A DNA stretch of 64,000 bases. Origin: Bartonella sp. B1099 (GTDB lineage: Bacteria > Pseudomonadota > Alphaproteobacteria > Rhizobiales > Rhizobiaceae). Both the position numbers and the translations under genes were made by a program. This document shows, piece after piece, positions 28,143 through 37,784 of this stretch (the first letter of the stretch is position 1; the number at the start of each line of letters is the position of its first letter). The DNA lies in the NCBI RefSeq assembly GCF_944801835.1, contig NZ_CALYLN010000002.1, forward strand, positions 62,001-126,000, read 5' to 3'. The notes beneath the pieces are model-generated. The model was not told where the DNA came from, made no database searches, and worked only from the letters and a program-made list of their open reading frames with translations.

Positions 28143-28760
28143 TTATCGAGAATAAAATTCAACGACCAAATTAGGTTCCATTTGCACAGCATAGGGAACA
28201 TCTGCAAAAGCAGGAATACGTGTAAAGGTCGCTTTCATCTGTTTATGATCTGCTTCAATATAATCGGGGACATCACGTTCTGCTAATTGTACTGATTCTA
28301 AAACTAAAACAAGTTGTTTTGATTTTTCCCGGACCTCAATAACATCACCTGGCTTACAACGATACGATTGAATATTTGTACGTCGCCCATTTACATTCAC
28401 ATGACCATGATTAATAAATTGGCGAGAAGCAAAAATCGTAGGCACAAATTTTGCACGATAGACAACAGCATCCAAACGAGATTCTAAAAGGCCGATAAGA
28501 TTTTCACCTGTATCACCTCGCCGACGAGCAGCTTCTACATAAGTTTTATGAAATTGCTTTTCTGAAATATCACCATAAAATCCTTTCAACTTCTGTTTAG
28601 CGCGCAATTGCACCCCATAGTCAGAAAGTTTTCCTTTACGGCGCTGCCCATGCTGACCTGGACCATAATCACGACGATTGACAGGAGATTTTGGACGACC
28701 CCAAATATTTTCTCCCATACGTCGATCAATTTTATATTTTGTTGTTTCGCGTTTACTCAT
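28143..28760 (-). CDS. rpsD: 30S ribosomal protein S4
   Basis: S4 nucleates assembly of the small ribosomal subunit and often autoregulates. From the ATG at 28760 the product is 205 residues. It starts [20 protein letters not shown], the usual alphaproteobacterial N-terminus, and contains an S4 RNA-binding domain (about residues 94-155, [24 protein letters not shown]). The in-frame codon at 28802 adds 14 unrelated residues and is rejected. The C-terminal VEFYSR is typical. Confidence 0.97.
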   Translation of the reverse strand: MSKRETTKYKIDRRMGENIWGRPKSPVNRRDYGPGQHGQRRKGKLSDYGVQLRAKQKLKGFYGDISEKQFHKTYVEAARRRGDTGENLIGLLESRLDAVVYRAKFVPTIFASRQFINHGHVNVNGRRTNIQSYRCKPGDVIEVREKSKQLVLVLESVQLAERDVPDYIEADHKQMKATFTRIPAFADVPYAVQMEPNLVVEFYSR

Positions 28761-28931
28761 CGCATTTCCTTTAAAATAAAACACGAGATCTGAAGATCCC
28801 AAGGAAACGCGCCCTCCTCTGCCTTTAAATACAAAAGACTGACAGAATAGCTTAACATACCAATGATGCGAAGTTATCCACGGGACACGTCAATGATAGC
28901 CATTTTCTTGAAAGAAAAAGCTGGAGTATTT

Positions 28932-29759
28932 TTATTGATCCCGTATCTCAAAGTCAACACCTTTCATAAGTTTTAAGCCAAATCCTTTTAACAACTGCTC
29001 CGTTGAAGAAGTGATATTTTTCGATGTCAGCAACGCAAAATCTTGATATTTTTTTATGGGGTGCTGATGTATTTTTTCCGACAAAGGTAATAATGATCTG
29101 ATATGTTTGGCGATCGCTTTTGCTGGATCAATCCATTCAACAGACCATAAAGCTTGTTCACGAAAGAATTTAATCAAAAAAGGATAATGAGTGCAGGCTA
29201 AAACAATAACATCAGTATATTTGCCATTTTTTTCTACAAAACATGGCAGGATTTCTTTTCTTAACTCTTCTAAATCAATAGATTTTCCTCGTAAATAATC
29301 TTCAGCAAATCCAGCAAGCTTTTCACTTCCTACAAGCTGAACATGACACTGTCCAGCAAAAGAGTTAATTAATTCATTTGTATAGGCACGTTTAACTGTT
29401 CCAGGAGTCGCTAATACGGAAATAAAACCAGATTTCGTTTGTTCAGCAGCTGATTTAATAGCAGGAACCGTTCCCACAAAAAGGACATGAGGAAAATTCT
29501 GTCGTAGATCTGCCATCATCAATGTAGAAACAGTGTTGCAAGCAATCACACATAAGGCGGGATTATAGCGTGTTAAAAGATTTGTAAAAAACTTTAAAAT
29601 GCGTTCTTTTAAAACATTTTCTTCCCAATTACCATAAGGAAATCCAGCATCATCAGCCACATAAATAAATTGTATTTCAGGGATAAAAACGCGCGCTTCC
29701 CTCAACACTGTTAAACCACCAACACCACTATCAAAAAAAAGAATAGGCCGTTCATCCAT
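28932..29759 (-). CDS. murI: Glutamate racemase
   Basis: MurI makes D-glutamate for peptidoglycan. The 275-residue product has FDSGVGGLTVLRE (Asp in the first catalytic motif), VIACNTVS with one catalytic cysteine (about residue 73) and VLACTHYPFL with the other (about residue 185). The start ATG shares its A with the stop codon of the upstream RNA methyltransferase gene, so the two are translationally coupled. Confidence 0.95.
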   Translation of the reverse strand: MDERPILFFDSGVGGLTVLREARVFIPEIQFIYVADDAGFPYGNWEENVLKERILKFFTNLLTRYNPALCVIACNTVSTLMMADLRQNFPHVLFVGTVPAIKSAAEQTKSGFISVLATPGTVKRAYTNELINSFAGQCHVQLVGSEKLAGFAEDYLRGKSIDLEELRKEILPCFVEKNGKYTDVIVLACTHYPFLIKFFREQALWSVEWIDPAKAIAKHIRSLLPLSEKIHQHPIKKYQDFALLTSKNITSSTEQLLKGFGLKLMKGVDFEIRDQ

Positions 29760-30589
29760 CAGTTTTCACATTTGTTTTTAATTTTTTGACGATCACGCTC
29801 TTTAGGGGCTCTACTCCCCCGTGGATATTGAGGAGAAAAATGATCCAACGAAGATATAACGCCTCGCAATAAGCGAACCTCAGATTCACTAAAGTTAGCA
29901 CGCGTAAAAACAGAGCGTAAATTTGTAAGCATAACCTCTTTTCGTTCTCGGGGTCTAAAATACCCACGGATATCCAAAGCCTCTTCCAATTGAGATAAAA
30001 AACCATGAAGCACTGCTTTATTTGCAGGCTCCATCTCTGCTGCACGAAATGCCGTATCGCTTACATTTTCTAGACCTGTTTTCATCCATTCATAAGACAT
30101 CAAAAGAACCGCTTGTGCAATATTAAGTGATGCAAAAGCAGGATTAACTGGAAAAGTAATGATTTCATCAACAAGGCTGATTTCATCATTTTCTAGTCCC
30201 CATCTCTCTCTTCCAAAGACAATACCTGTTTTATGTCCGATATTCTCACGCTGACGAAGTACATTTGCTGCTTCGACAGCACTTTTTACAGTTTTAAATC
30301 CACATCTTTCACGGGCTGTTGTAGCAAAAACATAATGTAAATCTGCAATTGAATCACGTAATGTGTCAAAAATCACGGTGTTGTTAATGACATGATCAGC
30401 TTTACTTGCAGCAGCTCTAGCTTTTTCATTTGGAAATATTTCCCGAGGTTTGACAAGCCGAAGTTGAGAAAGCCCAAAATTTGCCATTGCCCTTGCGACC
30501 ATACCAATATTTTCCGGAAGCTGCGGTTCAACTAAAATAATAATGGGTCCATTTGTTAAATTTTCACGATTCTTATTCGTTCCAGCCAT
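29759..30589 (-). CDS. TrmJ-type tRNA/rRNA 2'-O-methyltransferase (SPOUT family)
   Basis: This SpoU/TrmH-superfamily methyltransferase of 276 residues shows the SPOUT motifs. They are IILVEPQLPENIGMVARAMA (motif 1, with the catalytic Asn/Arg), GIVFGRERWGLENDEI (motif 2) and FASLNIAQAVLLMSYE (motif 3), in the order that forms the knotted SAM site. The C-terminal extension fits TrmJ, which methylates position 32 of tRNA. Assignment to TrmJ rather than another SPOUT enzyme is probable. ATG 30589 is preferred over the preceding TTG. It is coupled to murI downstream. Confidence 0.86.
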   Translation of the reverse strand: MAGTNKNRENLTNGPIIILVEPQLPENIGMVARAMANFGLSQLRLVKPREIFPNEKARAAASKADHVINNTVIFDTLRDSIADLHYVFATTARERCGFKTVKSAVEAANVLRQRENIGHKTGIVFGRERWGLENDEISLVDEIITFPVNPAFASLNIAQAVLLMSYEWMKTGLENVSDTAFRAAEMEPANKAVLHGFLSQLEEALDIRGYFRPRERKEVMLTNLRSVFTRANFSESEVRLLRGVISSLDHFSPQYPRGSRAPKERDRQKIKNKCEN

Positions 30590-30889
30590 CAACCTTACCT
30601 AGTTTCACTTAAATAATCTCCCTCTCCACTATTTTTTAATGGAACCTTCTTCACAGTACGCTAATACTGTTTAATAATAAATTATAGACAATGTTATTTT
30701 TTCACTCAACGCGTGTAGATTTTCTCATAAAAATTTAAAAAGCCATTAAAGTGAACGATGAAGTTTATAACAATTTATATAAGATATCGTAGCGTTTTTT
30801 ACATCCATTTTATCTTTTTAAATAGGGAATAACTCCTACAAATCATAATCTCAGTTGAATTATGAAATCATAAATCCTAAAAAAGAAAT
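30590..30889. other. Divergent promoter region trmJ-like / sfsA
   Basis: This 300-base spacer must contain the promoters of the leftward trmJ-like/murI unit and the rightward sfsA-map-radC unit. It is AT-rich, and I could not place hexamers reliably. Confidence 0.4.
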
Positions 30890-31606
30890 ATGTACTTTAT
30901 TCCCAAACTTTTTCCTGCAAAGCTTATCCGTCGTTATAAACGTTTCCTTGCAGATGTTAAACAGGATGACCAACATATTTTCACTGTGTCGGTACCAAAT
31001 ACAGGATCAATGCTTGGATTGACAGCTTCCAACGCCAAAGTTTGGCTTTCATATCATAAAAATACCAAGAGAAAATATGCCTATCAATTAGAAATTGTTG
31101 AATCCGATAATACTTTAGTTGGTATTAATACCACTTTACCGAATAAACTTGCGTTAGAAGCAATTCAAAACGGATTACTACCAGAATTAAGTGGGTATAA
31201 AACGATTTTAAAAGAACAACGCTATGGGATACAATCACGCATTGACTTTCTTCTACGGAATGACAATCTTCCTGATTGTTACCTAGAAGTCAAAAATGTT
31301 CATTTTATTCGTCAAAAAGGATTAGCAGAATTTCCTGATAGCGCAACAAAACGGGGAGCCCGTCACCTTGAAGAACTCATACAAATCGTACAACAAGGAA
31401 AACGAGCTGCTATGCTGTATGTTATTCAACGGGAAGATTGTGCAGCTTTTACAATCTGTCACGATCTTGATCCACTCTATGGACGTAAGTTTGATTTAGC
31501 ATTAAAATCAGGAGTAGAATGTTATGCTGTAAAGTGTCACGTAAGTGTAGAAGGTATTTTTCCGATTCAGAGAGTAAAAATAGAAAACAGAAAAAACAAT
31601 GATTGA
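30890..31606 (+). CDS. sfsA: SfsA-family DNA-binding protein / sugar fermentation stimulation protein
   Basis: The 238-residue product matches SfsA across its length. It has an N-terminal OB-like part (RRYKRFLADV, VSVPNTGSMLGL) and the C-terminal nuclease-like core (IDFLL, CYLEVKNVHF, FPDSATKRGARHLEEL). SfsA was named for an effect on maltose metabolism in E. coli, and its fold resembles restriction-type nucleases. The real role is unclear. The gene end overlaps the map start by eight bases. Confidence 0.93.
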   Translation: MYFIPKLFPAKLIRRYKRFLADVKQDDQHIFTVSVPNTGSMLGLTASNAKVWLSYHKNTKRKYAYQLEIVESDNTLVGINTTLPNKLALEAIQNGLLPELSGYKTILKEQRYGIQSRIDFLLRNDNLPDCYLEVKNVHFIRQKGLAEFPDSATKRGARHLEELIQIVQQGKRAAMLYVIQREDCAAFTICHDLDPLYGRKFDLALKSGVECYAVKCHVSVEGIFPIQRVKIENRKNND

Positions 31607-32429
31607 GTATATTGAATATAATAAAATCCCTTTAAAATTTAACGGGAAAATTCGCATTTTCGATGACTATGCTTTCGCTAAAATGCGTGAAGTTGGTCGT
31701 ATTGCGGCAGAATGCCTTGATGCTCTTATGGATATTATTAAACCTGGCGTCACTACACAAGAAATTGATGATTTTGTATTTACTTTTGGTGCCCAAAAAG
31801 GAGCTCTTCCTGCTGATTTAAATTATCATGGATACAGCCATTCATGCTGTACATCTATCAATCACGTTGTCTGTCATGGTATTCCCAATAAAAGACCCTT
31901 GCAAGAAGGTGATATTGTGAATGTTGATGTGACTTTTATTCTTGATGGTTGGCATGGTGATTCAAGTCGTATGTATCCTGTTGGAAAAATCAGACGTGCT
32001 GCAGAACGCCTTTTACAAATAACCTATGAAAGTCTTATGAGAGGAATCGCTGTCGTTAAACCTGGAGCAACGACAGGTGATATTGGTGCTGCCATTCAAC
32101 AGTATGCAGAATCTGAACGGTGCTCAATTGTGAGAGATTTTTGCGGACATGGTATTGGTCAGCTTTTTCATGATGCCCCCAATATTCTCCATTATGGAAA
32201 TCCTGGAGAAGGAGTCGAATTAAAACAAGGGATGATGTTTACGATTGAACCTATGATTAACCTTGGTAAACCACAAGTTAAGATTTTATCTGATGGATGG
32301 ACTGCTGTTACTCGTGACCGCTCTCTGACAGCACAATATGAGCATACAATTGGTGTTACAAATGAAGGGTATGAAATATTTACACAATCGCCTAAAAATA
32401 TCTTTTATATTCCAAATTCTCAGACCTAA
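31599..32429 (+). CDS. map: Type I methionine aminopeptidase
   Basis: Map removes the initiator methionine from nascent proteins. The 276-residue enzyme has all five metal-site regions: [15 protein letters not shown] (two Asp), [11 protein letters not shown] (His), FTIEPMI (Glu) and YEHTIGV (Glu). The substrate-site histidine is in [19 protein letters not shown]. The length fits the type I form with a short N-terminal extension. It lies between sfsA and radC, and the overlap with sfsA suggests coupling. Confidence 0.96.
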   Translation: MIEYIEYNKIPLKFNGKIRIFDDYAFAKMREVGRIAAECLDALMDIIKPGVTTQEIDDFVFTFGAQKGALPADLNYHGYSHSCCTSINHVVCHGIPNKRPLQEGDIVNVDVTFILDGWHGDSSRMYPVGKIRRAAERLLQITYESLMRGIAVVKPGATTGDIGAAIQQYAESERCSIVRDFCGHGIGQLFHDAPNILHYGNPGEGVELKQGMMFTIEPMINLGKPQVKILSDGWTAVTRDRSLTAQYEHTIGVTNEGYEIFTQSPKNIFYIPNSQT

Positions 32430-32446
32430 TCCACTGTAGAGATGTT

Positions 32447-33241
32447 ATGGCTAAAAAATTAAATCAAAAGGAAGATATTCAAAGTAATCACTTTGCATTA
32501 ACATCAAGTTCTCCATCCACCCCAGTATCAGAAAGAAAAAGTAAAGACCCTAAGAAAAACACACAGCTTGATAAACATTATCAAGGACATCGTGAGCGTC
32601 TTCGAAAGCGCTATTTAAAGTCAAAAGGAAATGCACTTGAAGATTATGAATATCTTGAATTATTGCTTTTTCGCACAATACCTCGCGCAAACACAAAACC
32701 TATAGCTAAAAATTTGATAGCACATTTTGGTTCACTCGCAGATGTGTTAGGAGCTGATATTCATCGACTTCAAGAAGTTCAAGGATGTGGTCCCGCAACG
32801 GCAATTGATTTAAAAATTATTTCAGATGTTGCAGGACGTCTTGCTCGTGCGCAATTGTTTAAACGTGATATTTTTTCATCATGGGATAAAGTATTAGCGT
32901 ATTGTAAAGCGGTTATGGCTCACGAAACACGTGAACAATTTCGTATTTTATTTCTCGATAAGAAAAACGGCTTACTTGCCGATGAGGTGCAACAAACTGG
33001 AACGATTGATCATACCCCTGTTTATCCTCGTGAAGTTATTTCTCGAGCTTTAGAATTATCCGCAGCAGGACTTATCTTAGTCCACAATCACCCTTCTGGT
33101 GATTCCACCCCCTCCGATGCAGATATAACAATGACATACAGATTAAAAGACGCAGCAAATGCATTAGGGATTACAATCCATGATCACCTTATTATTGCAC
33201 GCCATAATCATACAAGTTTTAAAGCATTAAAACTCATATAA
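32447..33241 (+). CDS. radC: RadC/JAB-domain protein
   Basis: The 264-residue protein has an acidic/basic low-complexity N-terminal 45 residues and a helix-hairpin-helix-like segment ([16 protein letters not shown]). Its C-terminal JAMM/MPN+ metal motif is [16 protein letters not shown] (about residues 208-223), typical of the RadC (UPF0758) family. Despite the name, a direct role in DNA repair is not established, and related proteins act in transformation or on mobile elements. It starts 17 bases after map. Confidence 0.92.
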   Translation: MAKKLNQKEDIQSNHFALTSSSPSTPVSERKSKDPKKNTQLDKHYQGHRERLRKRYLKSKGNALEDYEYLELLLFRTIPRANTKPIAKNLIAHFGSLADVLGADIHRLQEVQGCGPATAIDLKIISDVAGRLARAQLFKRDIFSSWDKVLAYCKAVMAHETREQFRILFLDKKNGLLADEVQQTGTIDHTPVYPREVISRALELSAAGLILVHNHPSGDSTPSDADITMTYRLKDAANALGITIHDHLIIARHNHTSFKALKLI

Positions 33242-33283
33242 ACCTTATGGGAAAAAAGACTTCATTCAAGGATGAATAGCCAA

Positions 33284-33496
33284 TCAATTCTCTAAATCAA
33301 TATCCAATATAGCCATTGAGAAATTATAGGATAGCTCATCTTCATCTTCATCTCGATAGATAACACCTAGAAACTCATCCCCCATATAAACCTCACAAGA
33401 ATCATCCTTTTTAGGGCGTGCTCTGACTTGCAATGCTGAGTTTTGGAATGTATTTTTTAAATAATTATTAAGTTTTTTTATTTCATCAGCATTCAC
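33284..33496 (-). CDS. DUF3126 family protein
   Basis: This 70-residue protein is typical of the DUF3126 family of alphaproteobacteria: an amphipathic N-terminal helix (NADEIKKLNNYLKNTF), a beta hairpin (QVRARPKKDDSCEVYMGDE, FLGVIYRDEDEDELSYNF) and an AILDIDL end. Its function is unknown. It is convergent with radC, with a 42-base gap, and is probably transcribed alone. Confidence 0.85.
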   Translation of the reverse strand: MNADEIKKLNNYLKNTFQNSALQVRARPKKDDSCEVYMGDEFLGVIYRDEDEDELSYNFSMAILDIDLEN

Positions 33497-34108
33497 TATG
33501 CTCTCCTGTTTTTTGAAACGATTAAAATAATTGTGTGTCGCGCGAATAAGACACTTATATGATTCTGTAAAGCCAGTAAAAAAGCTTAATCTGAATATTG
33601 ACTTAATATTACATATATTTACAGCTCTTTCTTTATATCTTCATAAAGAACTTCTATAAAAGGAGTCTATCATTATTAAATATACCCGTATAGATAAAAA
33701 AATGGCAGAAAACTGTGTATATTTAAAATAATTTTACTTTATCTCCAATTTTAGCATCTGCATTTATGAGGTGTGTTTAGAGGAAAAATTAATCAACGAT
33801 TTATAATTTTATTACTTCTATAAAAAATTAAAATAATAATAATTTTTTATTTAAAACTGCATTTTTAGCAAAAAAATATTATTATATCACTCAAAAATAA
33901 TTCTTTTCAACGAATTTTAAATATAGTTATCTAACCTTAAAAGAATTACTTAGTTTAAGAAATATACAAAATAAGTGAATAAGAGTTTATTTGTCTGCCT
34001 ATTTTTTATAAAAACTTATGTCAGAGTAAAAAGTTTTTAAATAATCTTTTCAGTTTATACGCGAAAATATTAGGTATTTTTGTAAATGCTAAGATCTATC
34101 AAAAATTT
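33497..34108. other. AT-rich intergenic region
   Basis: Over 600 bases lie between the alpha/beta hydrolase (ending leftward here) and the DUF3126 gene. Stops are frequent in all frames, and I see no RNA gene, repeat or terminator. Confidence 0.4.
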
Positions 34109-34882
34109 TTATTTTATAGGATAACGAGAGAGAAAATCGATAACACCTTTTTTATAAACTTTATCACCTACAGCAAGCATATGATCTCGACCAGGAATTG
34201 GTAAAGCTTCACCACAAGGCAACAAAGCTGCTAATGGCTCTGCAGCACCGCCAATCTCATCTAATGAGCCAACGGCAACAAGTGCAGGTTGTTTAATTTT
34301 ATGAATTTCAGATGCCGTTAACTCTTGTTTTGATGTGATAATACAAGCAGCCAGAGCACGCCTATCACTTTTCGTTTGATCAGCAAATTTACGGAACATT
34401 AAACCACGCGTATTGGTAATGGTAGAGGGATCTTCCGCTAAAAGAGCCTCAGCAACAGGCTCCCAATTTCCTGCTCCCGTTACCATACCAATACCTAAAC
34501 CACCAAAAATAACGCTGTTCACATATGTTGGATGTAAAAGAGCCATAAAAGCACTAATACGAGCTCCCATAGAATATCCCATAACATGGGCTTTAGATAA
34601 TTCTAAATGCTGTAAGAGTTTGACCGCATCGCCAGCCATAGCTTGAGGTGTATAAAAGCTAGGATCATAACTTTTAACTGAATCTCCATGCCCTCGGTTA
34701 TCAAGAGCAATAACACGATACCCTGCTTCAGTGAGAATACGAAACCAACCCGTTGCATACCAGTTCACCCGAGCAGAAGATCCAAAACCATGGATCAACA
34801 AAATAGGTGCGCCTTTCCCTTCTTCACGATAAGCAAATCGCAAACCATCATATTCAAAAAAACGAACGTCCTCAGCTGTCAT
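34109..34882 (-). CDS. Alpha/beta-fold hydrolase
   Basis: The 257-residue protein has the alpha/beta-hydrolase layout, with ILLIHGFGSSARVNW (oxyanion HG motif), the nucleophile elbow GYSMGARIS (Ser about residue 103), and a late Asp/His pair in VGSLDEIGG and GRDHMLAVGD. The substrate cannot be inferred. The start overlaps the DUF192 gene stop by four bases (ATGA), so both are coupled, a pairing I recall from other Rhizobiales. Confidence 0.88.
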   Translation of the reverse strand: MTAEDVRFFEYDGLRFAYREEGKGAPILLIHGFGSSARVNWYATGWFRILTEAGYRVIALDNRGHGDSVKSYDPSFYTPQAMAGDAVKLLQHLELSKAHVMGYSMGARISAFMALLHPTYVNSVIFGGLGIGMVTGAGNWEPVAEALLAEDPSTITNTRGLMFRKFADQTKSDRRALAACIITSKQELTASEIHKIKQPALVAVGSLDEIGGAAEPLAALLPCGEALPIPGRDHMLAVGDKVYKKGVIDFLSRYPIK

Positions 34883-35391
34883 TTTTTATTGCACTTTCCA
34901 CAAATGACAGGATGAATAATACGTTGCCCTTTTTGTATCTGTTTTTCAGAAACTTCACCAGCGTTAATCTCAAGTGCAAAAGCTGCAGGAACGCCTGATG
35001 AAATGGTCTTTTTTGAAAATGGAGAAGTGTTTTCAATAATCGATACAATAATGCCTTCAGAGTTTAAAAAAATCATATCTAAGGGCAAAGGTGTATTAGC
35101 CATCCACATAAAAAGCTTCTGTTCATCTCCCGATTGATAACTTTTTTGCTGTTTAAAAAGCATTGCACGATCGCGTGGAAAATCAGTCCGATACATTAAA
35201 CCAGCTGCTGCTTGAGAGGGAGTAAAAGCAATCTCTACCTTATAAGAAATCGTGCCCTGGTTTGTGTGTATTTCTAAAGGAATCGGATGAACAGGAATCT
35301 CCATGGGCTCCTTCGCGACAACAACGCGCGTCTCTAACATAAAAAACACCGCCAATAAAACAATATATCCTCTTTTAAAAAGTTTTAACAT
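34879..35391 (-). CDS. Exported DUF192 family protein
   Basis: The 170-residue product has a signal peptide (MLKLFKRGYIVLLAVFFMLE to VVA) and a DUF192 domain (about residues 40-155). That domain includes AAGLMYRTDFPRDRAMLF, LFMWMANTPLPLDMIFL and AAFALEINAGEVSE segments. DUF192 proteins are small periplasmic or archaeal proteins of unknown role. ATG 35391 is chosen (GGGG just upstream); in-frame GTG 35406 is an alternative. The C-terminus has a short CGKC motif. Confidence 0.86.
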   Translation of the reverse strand: MLKLFKRGYIVLLAVFFMLETRVVVAKEPMEIPVHPIPLEIHTNQGTISYKVEIAFTPSQAAAGLMYRTDFPRDRAMLFKQQKSYQSGDEQKLFMWMANTPLPLDMIFLNSEGIIVSIIENTSPFSKKTISSGVPAAFALEINAGEVSEKQIQKGQRIIHPVICGKCNKK

Positions 35392-35625
35392 TTTTGTCCC
35401 CACCACAAAAAAAACTTAAATTTTGTTTCTGAAATAGAAATATCAGAGTTCAAAAGCCAAAAAACAAGAGAGCTGTTCTCTTTTTTTTTCCTTATTTTTA
35501 TAGATACGCGCATTTTCTCATTTAGTTTATAAATTCACGAGAGCTATAACAGAGATACTTCTATAGCTGTTTACGCAATAAGCATCCTTTAAAAGATTTT
35601 ACTCGAAAGTTCAATGAGTAGCGAT

Positions 35626-36201
35626 TTAATGTGTAGCAAAAGGAAATCCTATATCTGGATAAATTTCTGCTGTCATCAAACCTTTTTCCCCTTTACCAAA
35701 CCGGACAAGAACAACTTGTCCTGAACGAAGCTCCGCTAAACCAAAACGGCGCAACGTTTCCATATGGATAAAAATATCTTCTGTCCCTTGCCCACGGCTA
35801 AGAAAACCGAAACCTTTGTCACGATTAAACCATTTAACAATTGCACGTTCTAGTCCACTTTCTGGAGTAACCACAACATGAGTACGGGCAGGAACTTCTG
35901 ATGGATGAACCGCTGAAGAACAATCGATAGATTTCACCTGAACGCACTTTAATCCTCGTTCCGTCTTTTCCACAGCACAAATAACTTTAGCGCCCTCTAA
36001 AGCTGTTTGGAAACCATCCCTTCGCATGACTGTAACATGCAATAATATGTCGGGAAAATGAGGTAAATCAGGTACAATAAATCCATAGCCCTTACTACCA
36101 TCAAACCACTTAATGACACCACTGATTTCGATAATTTCCCCACAAGCACCTATACTATCCTCAGATAGGGAACAATCTTTGAATGCATCCTTACTCGTCA
36201 T
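35626..36201 (-). CDS. Cold-shock protein with two CSD domains
   Basis: The 191-residue protein carries two cold-shock domains: residues about 25-90 (GVIKWFDGSKGYGFIVPDLP, DILLHVTVM) and about 115-180 (AIVKWFNRDKGFGFLSRGQG, DIFIHMETL). Both keep RNP1-like (KGYGFI, KGFGFL) and RNP2-like (ILLHV, IFIHM) motifs used to bind single-stranded nucleic acid. Tandem CSD proteins of this length are characteristic of alphaproteobacteria and act as RNA chaperones or regulators. It is monocistronic. Confidence 0.92.
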   Translation of the reverse strand: MTSKDAFKDCSLSEDSIGACGEIIEISGVIKWFDGSKGYGFIVPDLPHFPDILLHVTVMRRDGFQTALEGAKVICAVEKTERGLKCVQVKSIDCSSAVHPSEVPARTHVVVTPESGLERAIVKWFNRDKGFGFLSRGQGTEDIFIHMETLRRFGLAELRSGQVVLVRFGKGEKGLMTAEIYPDIGFPFATH

Positions 36202-36528
36202 AATAACGTGATCCTGTAGCTTATAAATTGTACGATATTGATTCTCTAGGTTTAAGTAAACATTGCTATTGTATTAACACGCAAGCCCCAAGATAAGATT
36301 TCCCCATATTGTCGTATCTCTTACATATTAATATCAACATGAAATTTATAAAAAATATTTATAAAACTATTTGATTGTGCACTTTACATATCCTACAAAG
36401 AGGGCTCTACAAAAAAGGTCATATAAAAGTTTTTTTACATAATGATATTTTCATTAATGTGTAACTTGCATGATGAAGAAGTTCAATATAAGGTGCAAAA
36501 ACGACAATTCAATTAAGGAAAATGCGCA
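36202..36528. other. Divergent promoter region of cold-shock gene and livJ
   Basis: This 327-base spacer separates the leftward cold-shock gene, whose 5' leader may be thermosensitive, from livJ. A ribosome site (aaggaaaat) precedes livJ. No hexamers or operators are assigned. Confidence 0.4.
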
Positions 36529-37662
36529 ATGCAATTGAAGAAAATCCTTACGACAATCACAGCTTTTATGGCACTTACAGCGAATGTTTATGCGAATGAA
36601 CCTATCAAAATTGGTATTTATCTTCCGTTAAGTGGTCAAAATGCCTTTGGAGGTCAGCTTGAAATTCGAGGTATCGAATTAGCCCATAAACAAGTTCCAG
36701 AAATTTTGGGACGTAAAGTGGAACTTGTTATTATTGATAATAAGTCCGATAAAGTGGAAGCGGCTAATGCTGTTATGCGTTTAACAGCAAGTGAAAAGGT
36801 AAGTGGAATCATTGGTAGCTATGGTTCTTCACTCTCGCTAGCAGGTGGTGAAATAGCTGAAAAAGCAAAGACTCCGGCCATTGCAACTTCTTCAACGAAT
36901 CCCCTTGTTACACAAGGTAAAAAATATTACTTTCGCGCTTGTTTTATTGATTCCTATCAAGGAGTAGGAATCGCAACTTATGTAAGCCAAGTTTTACAGG
37001 CAAAAAAAGCCGCTATCCTCAAAGATATTTCAAGCGATTATGCCATTGGGCTTGCAAGTTATTTTACACGTGCTTTCAAAAAATTAGGTGGTGAAGTTAT
37101 CTCAAATTTAAATTATAATTCTGGAGATCAGGATTTTTCAGCTGTTCTCACACAAATTATCGCGAAAAAACCTGATATTTTATTCATTCCATCTTACTTT
37201 TCTGAAGGAGCCATCATCATGAAACAGGCGCGTGAATTAGGGGCGAAGTTTCAAATTATGGGTGGAGATGCCATGGATAATCCAGAAACTATTACGATTG
37301 CAGGAAGTGCTGCAGAAGGTTTTTTACATACGACACTTCCCTATAGTGAGGATATGCCAAATATGTCAGCTGCTGCGCAAAAATTTACAGAAGAATGGAA
37401 AAAAGTTTATCCTGACAAAGAGCCAAATATCAATTCAGTTTTGGGATACACAAGTTATATGATGTTCATGAAGGCTATTGAAAATGCTGGCAGCGCTGAT
37501 CGTGAGAAAATTACCATTGCATTAAGCAAGTTAAAAGATTTTGAAACACCCTTTGGTAATATGTCGATGGATGAAAATCATAACCCTACGATTCCGATTG
37601 GTATCATTAAAATACAGGATGGAAAACGTGTTTATTTAGAAGAAGTTAAACCTGCTTTTTAA
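36529..37662 (+). CDS. livJ: Branched-chain amino-acid-type ABC transporter substrate-binding protein
   Basis: This is the periplasmic receptor of the transporter encoded by the next four genes. The 377-residue product has a signal peptide (MQLKKILTTITAFMALTANV YAN cleavage) and a type I periplasmic-binding fold starting IKIGIYLPLSGQNAFGGQ. The GSYGSSLSLAGGE and ATSSTNPLVTQGKKYYFRAC segments are typical of LivJ-like proteins. Ligands of this family include branched-chain amino acids, amides and urea, and I cannot pick one. A strong hairpin lies between this gene and livH. Confidence 0.92.
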   Translation: MQLKKILTTITAFMALTANVYANEPIKIGIYLPLSGQNAFGGQLEIRGIELAHKQVPEILGRKVELVIIDNKSDKVEAANAVMRLTASEKVSGIIGSYGSSLSLAGGEIAEKAKTPAIATSSTNPLVTQGKKYYFRACFIDSYQGVGIATYVSQVLQAKKAAILKDISSDYAIGLASYFTRAFKKLGGEVISNLNYNSGDQDFSAVLTQIIAKKPDILFIPSYFSEGAIIMKQARELGAKFQIMGGDAMDNPETITIAGSAAEGFLHTTLPYSEDMPNMSAAAQKFTEEWKKVYPDKEPNINSVLGYTSYMMFMKAIENAGSADREKITIALSKLKDFETPFGNMSMDENHNPTIPIGIIKIQDGKRVYLEEVKPAF

Positions 37663-37699
37663 TTTAAGAGTTGTACGTATTAAAATTGAAATGCAAAAA

Positions 37700-37726
37700 T
37701 TGGTTGAGAAAAATATTCTCAACCAA
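37700..37726. terminator. Hairpin between livJ and livH
   Basis: A perfect 11-base-pair inverted repeat (TTGGTTGAGAA / TTCTCAACCAA, five-base loop) sits 38 bases after livJ. It is followed by A rather than T, so rightward it is more likely an mRNA-stabilising or partial attenuation structure than a full terminator. Confidence 0.7.
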
Positions 37727-37784
37727 AAAAGCTTAAAGATTTTCTTATTATCCTAGTAAATTAACAAATGTGGAAGGATGAGAG

